Shown piece after piece: positions 14,865 through 20,036 of a DNA stretch of 20,036 bases. The translations under genes were made by a program, and so were the position numbers. Each line of letters begins with the position of its first letter. Position 1 is the stretch's first letter. This DNA comes from Candidatus Blautia equi (GTDB lineage: Bacteria; Bacillota; Clostridia; Lachnospirales; Lachnospiraceae): NCBI GenBank assembly GCA_018064695.1, contig JAGHUU010000013.1, positions 1 to 20,036 on the forward strand, in the 5' to 3' direction. Under the pieces are notes generated by a model. That model saw only the letters and a program-made list of their open reading frames with translations, had not been told where the DNA came from and searched no databases.

Positions 14865-17113
14865 CTGGGAAATGACATCATCATATCATAATGCTGTTTC
14901 TGCCCCATAAGCTCAAAAATACGCATGAAGGCTTTTCTGAGAGAAGCCGCTCTTGGGTTTACGGTCATGTTGTCAAAGCCGTCGTCGATCTCCAGAGATT
15001 CCAGGTAGACGTAGCCCAGAAGTGCGCGGATATCCGCAAACAGCTGGCTTTCGCTGCCCTCCGGCATAGCATCCAGTTTTTCCTCCACCATTTTGTTGAA
15101 GCTGGTTTTGGCATGGCCGCTGATCTGGATGAAATAGTAATCCAGGATCTGGCGCATGATCCGCTGCAGACCTGTGACGGAGGTGGTGTCGCGGTACTCC
15201 TTCCAGAGTGCTGCGTAGGTGTTCTGCACAGGGGAGTAATTGCGCTCTCTGGCAGGAGCGTCGGAATCAGGATCTTTATGGATGCAGAGGTGGATAGCCG
15301 AAACATTTCTCTCTTTGGTGATGAGATAGGAGTTCACAAAATCAAAGTTGTCATCCATCAGCTTGTCATAAGTGATCTGACGGTGGAAGAAGGCATTGTG
15401 GGTCAGGACAAAGAGCTGACGGATGGTGCTGGTCTTTGGTGTCTTACTGATCTTTGCATTCAGAAGACATTTGTCGATCAGGTCTCTCACCATGGAGCTG
15501 ATATGGAAGATGCTGGAGCTGTCCATGCTGGAGATAGGGTCGTCGATGACGATGATCTTTTCTTTTCGCTCGGCATCCGCAGGGTTCTGGTTGAAGATCT
15601 TATAATAAAAATAGAGGAAGCCGAGGAAGTTTTTTTCACCTTCACTTAAGCCCCGGGCAGCTTCATTTTCTCCCCGGACAATGCGGAATTTATTCTTTTC
15701 TTTCTTATCTTTTCGAAGCCTGAAGCCGGTAAAACCGTAGTCCTCCAGGCGCTCGTTGATGCTGTCAATGGTAGGGTCCAGAGAGGCAACCTCTTTGGAG
15801 AGTGCTTTGATCTCTGCTTTCAGAGCGGTGAGCTCCGCTTTTATTTCAGCCTGCCGTGCAAGAATGGTCTCGCCCTCCTCGATCAGAGGCTTTGCGGCAG
15901 CAGTGTAAACCTTTCGCTCATCGCTTACAAGAGATGCCATACGCACCCAGACTTTATTAAGGACAGCTTTCTGACTCGTCTCCCGGTCTTTGACTGCCTC
16001 GTTGTGACAGGTGATCTTCTCGTTGAAGCGGCTGATGATGACACCGATCTCCTTTAACAGCTCATAAGTATCCTCCAGTGTGACGGTGGAGGAAGGGCTG
16101 GCCAGCTTCTGTTTCAGCTTCTGATGATTTAATTCAAAGATGGTCTGCAGGGTATCCAGCTTTTCTCTGTACTCTGTGGTGTCCAGAAGGCTGAAGGAAA
16201 TATCAAGGTTTCCCTTAAGCGTGGAAAGGCAGAGTCCCGTATAAGAAGTATAGGCGTCTGCAATTTTTTCTACTGCGCGGATGTCTTTTTTATACTGCTC
16301 ATCAAAGACAGCAGAGAACTGTTCGGAATAATCCTTTGGAAGCGGCTGATTGCAGTACGGGCAGATCTTTTTGGCCTTGCCGGCAAACTGATCGTGGCCC
16401 TGATGCACCCAGTCTGTGGCTCCGATGTTGCGGATAAAGGCGGCAAAGGGGCTGTCGGAGCTGCTGAGAATAGGCTGTGAGAGAAGAGAAAGGTTCTTCT
16501 GCTGAAATTTAGCCAGCACTGTGGTGTACTGCGGATACACCGTATCATCTGTGCTGAAGGCCGCCTGATAGAGGTTTTCCAGATCCTCGTATTTGTCGGT
16601 AAATGGCTCATGGATCTCGGTCAGCTTCTGTGCCAGCGCTTTCTTTGTGATACGCTTTCCATCTGCGTAGGCACGGAAGGTTCCGCGGTCTTGGGCAGTC
16701 AGGTTCCAGCAGGCATCATAAAAGGCTGTCATGCGGGTCTGAAGTTCTGAACCGATCACACTCTTACGCTCTTTTAAATTTGCGTCCTCTTCCTCCAGCT
16801 CCGTCTGGCGAGCCTCTTTTTCCTGCAGGAGATTTTCCTGCTCGATGGACTCGTGGCTCATGGTGAAGAGGCCGGGGATGGCATCATCTACACGGATATT
16901 TTCATTGATGAAATCGGTATTGAAGACCAGGATCTCCTGATTTTCAGGGACGGGGGAAATTCCGACCTGATTCTGGATGACTCTTGTGAGAGTGGATTTT
17001 CCCACTCCGTTTTTGCCATAGAAGAAGTTTACCAGGGTCGGCTCTATGGTGACACCGTGATAGGTGTTCTGATTCAGATGGATGGTCCGGATGACGGACG
17101 GCATTTTACTCAT
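14861..17113 (-). CDS. AAA_13-family ABC/SMC-like ATPase with zinc-hook-like motif
   Basis: The 750-residue protein is an ABC-type ATPase split by long coiled coils, related to RloC/PrrC-type and other AAA_13 proteins of defence systems. Walker A is GKNGVGKST (33-41); the signature is LSEGEKN (489-495); Walker B is IIVIDDP (520-526) with a D-loop SSMDS, and the switch His is His572 in LTHNAFFH. Coiled-coil segments (about 92-125 and 415-455) flank a middle region with CPYC (Cys251, Cys254), like the zinc hook of RloC and Rad50. The C-terminal about 180 residues are helical; I cannot identify the Arg-Glu-His anticodon-nuclease triad of RloC with confidence. GGAGG 7 bases before the ATG supports the start. 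It overlaps its upstream partner by 4 bases (ATGA). Confidence 0.9.
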   Translation of the reverse strand: MSKMPSVIRTIHLNQNTYHGVTIEPTLVNFFYGKNGVGKSTLTRVIQNQVGISPVPENQEILVFNTDFINENIRVDDAIPGLFTMSHESIEQENLLQEKEARQTELEEEDANLKERKSVIGSELQTRMTAFYDACWNLTAQDRGTFRAYADGKRITKKALAQKLTEIHEPFTDKYEDLENLYQAAFSTDDTVYPQYTTVLAKFQQKNLSLLSQPILSSSDSPFAAFIRNIGATDWVHQGHDQFAGKAKKICPYCNQPLPKDYSEQFSAVFDEQYKKDIRAVEKIADAYTSYTGLCLSTLKGNLDISFSLLDTTEYREKLDTLQTIFELNHQKLKQKLASPSSTVTLEDTYELLKEIGVIISRFNEKITCHNEAVKDRETSQKAVLNKVWVRMASLVSDERKVYTAAAKPLIEEGETILARQAEIKAELTALKAEIKALSKEVASLDPTIDSINERLEDYGFTGFRLRKDKKEKNKFRIVRGENEAARGLSEGEKNFLGFLYFYYKIFNQNPADAERKEKIIVIDDPISSMDSSSIFHISSMVRDLIDKCLLNAKISKTPKTSTIRQLFVLTHNAFFHRQITYDKLMDDNFDFVNSYLITKERNVSAIHLCIHKDPDSDAPARERNYSPVQNTYAALWKEYRDTTSVTGLQRIMRQILDYYFIQISGHAKTSFNKMVEEKLDAMPEGSESQLFADIRALLGYVYLESLEIDDGFDNMTVNPRAASLRKAFMRIFELMGQKQHYDMMMSFPS

Positions 17114-17721
17114 TGGTTATCCTCCCAGTGGTCAGTGGTGATGAGGTTCAGTTCGAGCAGGCGCTCCATAAGGTTCAGTCTTTTTATACTCCAGTGGACA
17201 TGGTCCAGCTCATTTATGGAGGCATCGCCCCAGAGGTCAAATTCCGCCAGACTGTTGTGCAGGCTCAGCTGCGATATAACAGAAGGGAAGCGTATATAAC
17301 CGGGGTAGATCTTTACGCCGCTTCGGAGATTTTTGATCTTACGGATATAGCCAAAATGGATCGGGATATCAGGGTCGGCCTGTCCATAGTGTTCTTTTTT
17401 GCAGGTGAAGATGCAGGGAAAGCTGCAGATCTCCTCCAGGGCTTCCTCCGATAAGGTGGAGAAGCGCCGGATCAGATCAGGGTCCATCTCCCGCTGGAGC
17501 AGGTGCTCGTGGGAAATCAGAAACGGGGCATCGTCCTTAAAGGATTCGTTCTCCGTGACAAAGAGGTTGTAGTATTCGTGGCTTAACTCTACCGGCTCTT
17601 TCCCAAGGGCAACGGCGGCAGGGCCGGAGCCCTCTATATAGAAGTTCAGTGCGCAGTTGTTGGCACGGTCAATATTGATGATCTTCTTGGCATTCATCTG
17701 TACAGTGTTCTGACTATCCAT
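17110..17721 (-). CDS. Uncharacterised partner protein of the AAA_13 ATPase
   Basis: The 203-residue soluble protein has no signal peptide or transmembrane segment. It reads as a mixed alpha/beta protein: an N-terminal part (about 10-60), a helical middle (about 70-100), a strand-rich centre (FGYIRKIKNLRSGVKIYPGY, 123-142), and a helical C-terminus with a striking ELDHVHWSIKRLNLMERLLE segment (171-190). Candidate conserved polar residues are His111, His122, Asp173, His174, His176 and Lys180. I do not recognise a named family. AGGAGA (minus strand, 17732-17727) precedes the ATG. The stop overlaps the ATPase start as ATGA, so the two are almost certainly made together and may form a complex: a regulator, sensor or effector of the ATPase. 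Confidence 0.85.
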   Translation of the reverse strand: MDSQNTVQMNAKKIINIDRANNCALNFYIEGSGPAAVALGKEPVELSHEYYNLFVTENESFKDDAPFLISHEHLLQREMDPDLIRRFSTLSEEALEEICSFPCIFTCKKEHYGQADPDIPIHFGYIRKIKNLRSGVKIYPGYIRFPSVISQLSLHNSLAEFDLWGDASINELDHVHWSIKRLNLMERLLELNLITTDHWEDNQ

Positions 17722-17766
17722 GGAAATCTCCTGACTGATATTAGGATGGGTTTCTTATTTGAATAT

Positions 17767-17795
17767 AGAATAATACGATTCGAAAGGAATGTCTA
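17767..17795 (-). promoter_or_regulatory. Probable promoter of the partner-ATPase operon
   Basis: On the minus strand TAGACA (17795-17790), a 17-base spacer and TATTCT (17772-17767). It gives a leader of about 40 bases before the partner gene's start at 17721. Confidence 0.5.
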
Positions 17796-17818
17796 TATGT
17801 ATGTGGACAGGCACAGAC

Positions 17819-17847
17819 TTGCGGAAAGAAGGAGGAATTGGTACAAT
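17819..17847 (+). promoter_or_regulatory. Promoter of the adaptor-like and Smr genes
   Basis: TTGCGG at 17819-17824, a 17-base spacer and TACAAT at 17842-17847, preceded by TTGG. It is divergent from the partner-ATPase promoter, whose -35 box lies about 24 bases away. Confidence 0.65.
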
Positions 17848-17882
17848 CAATGCAGCAGAAATTCGCATAGGAGGCGGAAACA

Positions 17883-18278
17883 ATGAACGAGAAAGAAATG
17901 AATGCGCAGCAGGAAATGATCGACCTTGTAAAGGCGCACTTTGACCATGAGCAGATCAGAAAGCTTGCAGCCCTCTCCGGCGTGGAGGAGAGCAGCTATT
18001 TTGCCAACGTGCCTATGGAGACCGTGGCACGAAACTTCGTGGAAAGAGTTTTCAAGATGGGAATTGAGAAAAAAGCAGGCGAACTGCTTCAGGAGTTTAT
18101 TGCCCACCCGGAGAAGAAGGGCGAGAGCCTGACAGAAAAGATGCAGTCCGTGGTAAAAGAGGTTCTGGAGAGCAAGCTTGGCGACCTTCCGGCCGGCGAG
18201 CGGGCAAAGAAGGTCATCCAGAATGCGGAGAAGATCGTCAACATTGAGAACATCAGTGGCGGAACCTTTAATTTCTGA
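17883..18278 (+). CDS. Small protein resembling an effector-associated (Death-like) adaptor domain
   Basis: The 131-residue protein has three parts. Residues about 9-78 read as a compact helical bundle with LVKAHFDHEQIRKLAALSGV near the start and ARNFVERVFKMGIEKKAGEL later. This pattern resembles effector-associated domain 1 (EAD1) adaptors, where a FxxEELRxL helix and a VxYLxRRGRLxEL helix recur. A charged amphipathic helix follows (about 82-115). The tail ends IVNIENISGGTFNF; such GG-T-x-N endings often follow EAD-type domains in conflict systems. The match is by eye and moderate. AGGAGG at 17869-17874 supports the ATG. It is transcribed with the Smr gene 19 bases downstream and divergently from the ATPase operon. 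It may simply be an unrelated small helical protein. Confidence 0.8.
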   Translation: MNEKEMNAQQEMIDLVKAHFDHEQIRKLAALSGVEESSYFANVPMETVARNFVERVFKMGIEKKAGELLQEFIAHPEKKGESLTEKMQSVVKEVLESKLGDLPAGERAKKVIQNAEKIVNIENISGGTFNF

Positions 18279-18297
18279 GAATGAATGGGATTATAAG

Positions 18298-18555
18298 ATG
18301 AGACAGCAGCCGTATATTGATATGGACGTCCACGGTCTGACTGTGGATCAGGCCATAGAGAGAATAGAAGCACAGGTGAACAAGGCCAATGCCAGCACCT
18401 ACAGGATCCGTGTTGTGCACGGATTTAACCGAGGGAACAATATCCAGCGGGCAATCTACAGAGAACTGGGGCACGGGCTGAATCCCAAAATCCTTCGCAT
18501 TGTGGGAGGAGACAACCCTGGGATCACCGAGCTGGTTCTGAGAGAATACTATTAA
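18298..18555 (+). CDS. Stand-alone Smr (small MutS-related) domain protein
   Basis: The 85-residue protein is a single Smr domain, a fold with DNA-nicking or RNA-cleaving activity in MutS2 and related proteins. The first motif is DMDVHGLTVDQAIERIE (His12, Gly13, standing for LDLHG). The second is VVHGFNRGNNIQRAI (His41, Gly42), in place of the usual HGxGxGxLR; the second and third glycines are partly changed to Asn and Arg. The start at 18298 was chosen because the frame upstream overlaps the adaptor gene and the Smr fold begins directly after this Met; the ribosome binding site is weak (GGGAT), which suggests coupling to the upstream gene. No MutS domains are attached. It is likely to act on nucleic acid, target unknown. 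Confidence 0.85.
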   Translation: MRQQPYIDMDVHGLTVDQAIERIEAQVNKANASTYRIRVVHGFNRGNNIQRAIYRELGHGLNPKILRIVGGDNPGITELVLREYY

Positions 18556-18626
18556 AAAAAGAAAGCAGCTGATGAGTGTGACGCAGAAGAGCCCGAGTAC
18601 TGTAAATTCCATATAAGTTCAAACCT

Positions 18627-18685
18627 CCCGGTAAAGTATGTAGCAATGTAAAAATCTTCAGGCCGCTTTACCGGGTTTCATTTTA
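18627..18685 (+). terminator. Probable intrinsic terminator after the Smr gene
   Basis: CCCGGTAAAG at 18627-18636 is perfectly complementary to CTTTACCGGG at 18666-18675, followed by TTTCATTTT. The 29-base loop is long for a terminator. The gap 18556-18812 otherwise holds only the next promoter. Confidence 0.65.
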
Positions 18686-18737
18686 TCAGAGTTGCTCCGG
18701 AAAAGATACAGCTATGACAGGAGATTTCTTCTTGTTC

Positions 18738-18766
18738 TTGTCTTGTGAGAGAAAATAAGCGATAAT
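18738..18766 (+). promoter_or_regulatory. Promoter of the Nim-like flavoprotein gene
   Basis: TTGTCT at 18738-18743, a 17-base spacer and GATAAT at 18761-18766. Confidence 0.6.
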
Positions 18767-18812
18767 GAAAAATGGCAGATCTTGATTTACAGAGAGTAAG
18801 AGGTAAAGAATC

Positions 18813-19292
18813 ATGTTCAGAGAAATGAGAAGAAATAAGCAGCAGATCACAGAAGCAGAATGCATCCAGGTGCTGACAGATGAGAAGAGAGGTGTCCTCT
18901 CCGTGATAGGTGAGGATGGCTATCCATATGGAATGCCAATGAACTTCTGGTTTGATCCGGAGGATGGTCATATCTACTTCCACGGTGCAAAAGCCGGTCA
19001 TAAGATCGATGCCATTCGCGCAAACAACAAGGTGTGTTTCACCGTATTTGAAAAAGAGGGGTATCAGGATGAAGGGGACTGGCCATGGAATGTGAAGAGT
19101 GTGGTGATCTTCGGAACCATCCATGAGGTGACAGATCCTGAAAAAGCATGGCGTGTGACAGAGTGCCTGGGTCATAAGTATACAACCGAGGAAGACTATG
19201 TGGAGCGCACCCTGCAGAAGCATATGCCGAATGTGCTGAACCTGGAGCTGATCCCGGATCATATGACAGGAAAACTGGTAAATGAGTCATAA
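18813..19292 (+). CDS. Pyridoxamine 5'-phosphate oxidase-like flavoprotein (Nim-type)
   Basis: The 159-residue protein fits the split-barrel flavin-binding family that includes nitroimidazole-resistance (Nim) proteins and many uncharacterised clostridial members. The order MFREMRR, then GVLSVIGEDGYPYGMPMNF (about 27-45), IYFHGAKAGHKIDAIRANNKVCFTV (about 54-78) with His57, and VVIFGTIHEVTD (about 97-108) is typical of the group. It should bind FMN as a dimer; the natural substrate is not known and drug resistance cannot be claimed from sequence. AAGAGG about 10 bases before the ATG is a usable ribosome binding site. The gene has its own promoter and appears monocistronic. Confidence 0.92.
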   Translation: MFREMRRNKQQITEAECIQVLTDEKRGVLSVIGEDGYPYGMPMNFWFDPEDGHIYFHGAKAGHKIDAIRANNKVCFTVFEKEGYQDEGDWPWNVKSVVIFGTIHEVTDPEKAWRVTECLGHKYTTEEDYVERTLQKHMPNVLNLELIPDHMTGKLVNES

Positions 19293-19331
19293 TAAAGGGA
19301 AAAACAATATCTGTTTTTACTTTACCGTTTT
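19293..19331 (+). terminator. Possible weak terminator after the flavoprotein gene
   Basis: TAAAG and AAAAACA (19293-19306, GG bulge) pair with TGTTTTT and CTTTA (19312-19324), followed by CCGTTTT. The stem is AT-rich and so only moderately stable. Confidence 0.4.
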
Positions 19332-19349
19332 AAAGATTTGAAATAATGG

Positions 19350-19378
19350 TTTACCTGCGACTGCGAAAATGGTACAAT
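19350..19378 (+). promoter_or_regulatory. Promoter of the yerC-type gene and probably iorA
   Basis: TTTACC at 19350-19355, a 17-base spacer and TACAAT at 19373-19378, preceded by ATGG as a partial extended -10. The short gap behind the regulator gene shows no second promoter, so iorA is probably read from here. Confidence 0.6.
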
Positions 19379-19430
19379 AAAGCATTATAGTAATAAAATG
19401 CCCTACCGCGGGCAGAAAGCAGGGGTTTAA

Positions 19431-19742
19431 GTGAAAAAAGATTTTCAGAAAACCAGAAAAGAAGATATGTACAAGGCCATTCTCCAGCTGGAAACACTGG
19501 AAGAGTGTATGGATTTCTTTCATGACATCTGTGCAGAGACAGAGCTTCGTTCCATTGAGCAGCGTTTTGAAGTAGCAGGCATGCTCTCCCAGAACAAAGT
19601 TTATTCAGATATCATGGCAAAGACCAGCGCCAGCACAGCCACCATCAGCCGTGTAAACCGTGTGCTGAACGGCGGCACAGGTATGCTGGAGCGCGCACTC
19701 CTCCGTCTGCAGGAGAGTGAACAGAATGCAACCGAAAACTAA
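19431..19742 (+). CDS. YerC/YecD-family TrpR-related regulator
   Basis: The 103-residue protein belongs to the TrpR-like YerC family of DNA-binding proteins. The ILQLETLEECMDFFHDIC segment (about 17-34), the QRFEVAGML helix (44-52) and the helix-turn-helix ending in TSASTATISRVNRVLN (65-80) are the family's hallmarks; the last helix reads DNA. The start is GTG at 19431, with AGGGG five bases upstream; an ATG at 19467 would cut off the first 12 residues. The gene lies 19 bases before iorA. TrpR relatives sense or accompany tryptophan metabolism, and indolepyruvate is a tryptophan breakdown product, so control of iorA is an attractive but untested idea. Confidence 0.92.
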   Translation: MKKDFQKTRKEDMYKAILQLETLEECMDFFHDICAETELRSIEQRFEVAGMLSQNKVYSDIMAKTSASTATISRVNRVLNGGTGMLERALLRLQESEQNATEN

Positions 19743-19761
19743 GAGGAGGGAATAAGAACCC

Positions 19762-20036
19762 ATGAAACAGTTAATGTTAGGTAATAAAGCATTTGCCAGA
19801 GGATTATACGAGGCAGGCTGCTGTGTAGTATCCAGTTATCCCGGAACACCAAGTACCGAGGTCACTGAGGAGATCGCAAAATACGATGAGGTATATTGCG
19901 AGTGGGCACCAAATGAGAAGGTAGCTATGGAGGTTGCTTTCGGCGCGTGCCTTGCAGGAAAAAGAAGCTTTGTAGGTATGAAGCACGTTGGTCTCAACGT
20001 TGCGGCAGATCCACTTTATACCTGTGCATATACAGG
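19762..20036 (+). CDS. iorA: Indolepyruvate:ferredoxin oxidoreductase alpha subunit, 5' part
   Basis: The frame starts at ATG 19762 and runs off the right edge, giving the first 91 residues. IorA, with IorB, oxidatively decarboxylates aryl pyruvates from aromatic amino acids to aryl-acetyl-CoA, reducing ferredoxin, in the cytoplasm of anaerobes. The N-terminal thiamine-diphosphate enzyme segment is typical: MLGNKAFARGLYEAG, VSSYPGTPSTEV, EWAPNEKVAMEVAFGA and VGMKHVGLNVAADPL. GAGGAGGG at 19744-19750 lies rather far (about 12 bases) from the ATG but no nearer start exists. The C-terminal ferredoxin domain and iorB lie beyond the window. It follows the YerC-type regulator by 19 bases. Confidence 0.93.
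   Translation, partial: MKQLMLGNKAFARGLYEAGCCVVSSYPGTPSTEVTEEIAKYDEVYCEWAPNEKVAMEVAFGACLAGKRSFVGMKHVGLNVAADPLYTCAYT

Noticed and set aside
14157..15649. Long plus-strand open frames (204 and 252 codons) opposite the aldolase-like and ATPase genes
   Set aside because: They are mirror frames caused by codon bias of the minus-strand genes; no domain or start signal supports them.
14861..17113. Naming the ATPase as the anticodon nuclease RloC
   Set aside because: The hook and ATPase fit, but the nuclease triad could not be identified by eye and RloC does not usually come with an overlapping partner of this type.

Overview
The window looks like a chromosomal segment of a low-to-mid-GC Gram-positive anaerobe, most likely a gut Clostridia/Lachnospiraceae-type bacterium. 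The reasons are AGGAGG-type ribosome binding sites, SigA-like promoters (several near TTGACA-N17-TATAAT), short intergenic spacers with intrinsic terminators, a secreted GH10 xylanase, an LCP cell-wall enzyme, a YerC/TrpR-type regulator, and the start of an indolepyruvate:ferredoxin oxidoreductase gene typical of amino-acid-fermenting anaerobes. No tRNA, rRNA, IS element or CRISPR array was found, and no gap between genes exceeds 300 bases.

Layout. 1-240 is a short or left-truncated reading frame of unknown function. 429-2150 is a secreted GH10 xylanase with a C-terminal carbohydrate-binding module. 2229-5336 is a run of four + strand genes from a strong promoter: a histidine phosphatase, two membrane zinc-ribbon proteins (one with a TM2 domain, one with an extreme His/Ser-rich N-terminus), and a membrane-anchored DNA/RNA non-specific nuclease whose start codon sits in the loop of a perfect 10-bp inverted repeat. 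5499-6599 is a CPBP-type membrane protein with an altered catalytic motif. 6600-6860 holds a gene relic and a bidirectional terminator. 6866-7537 (minus) is a DEDDh exonuclease, transcribed divergently from an unknown membrane protein at 7709-8509. 8505-8690 is a densely palindromic intergenic region.

8743-9810 is another membrane zinc-ribbon protein. 9976-13760 is a tight operon of exported proteins: an unknown secreted protein, a PstS-like binding protein with an extra C-terminal domain, and an LCP-family protein. 13815-14792 (minus) is a DRE-TIM aldolase-like enzyme.

14861-18555 is the most interesting part. On the minus strand an uncharacterised 203-aa protein overlaps by 4 nt a 750-aa ABC/SMC-like AAA_13 ATPase with a central CPYC zinc-hook-like motif. 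Divergently, on the plus strand, lie a 131-aa protein resembling effector-associated (Death-like) adaptor domains, ending in a GGTFNF tail, and an 85-aa stand-alone Smr nuclease-like domain. I infer a possible conflict or defence locus (sensor ATPase plus partner, with an adaptor plus nuclease opposite), but this is not proven.

18813-20036 returns to ordinary genes: a pyridoxamine-5'-phosphate-oxidase-like (Nim-type) flavoprotein, a YerC-type repressor with a GTG start, and the 5' end of iorA, which runs off the right edge.
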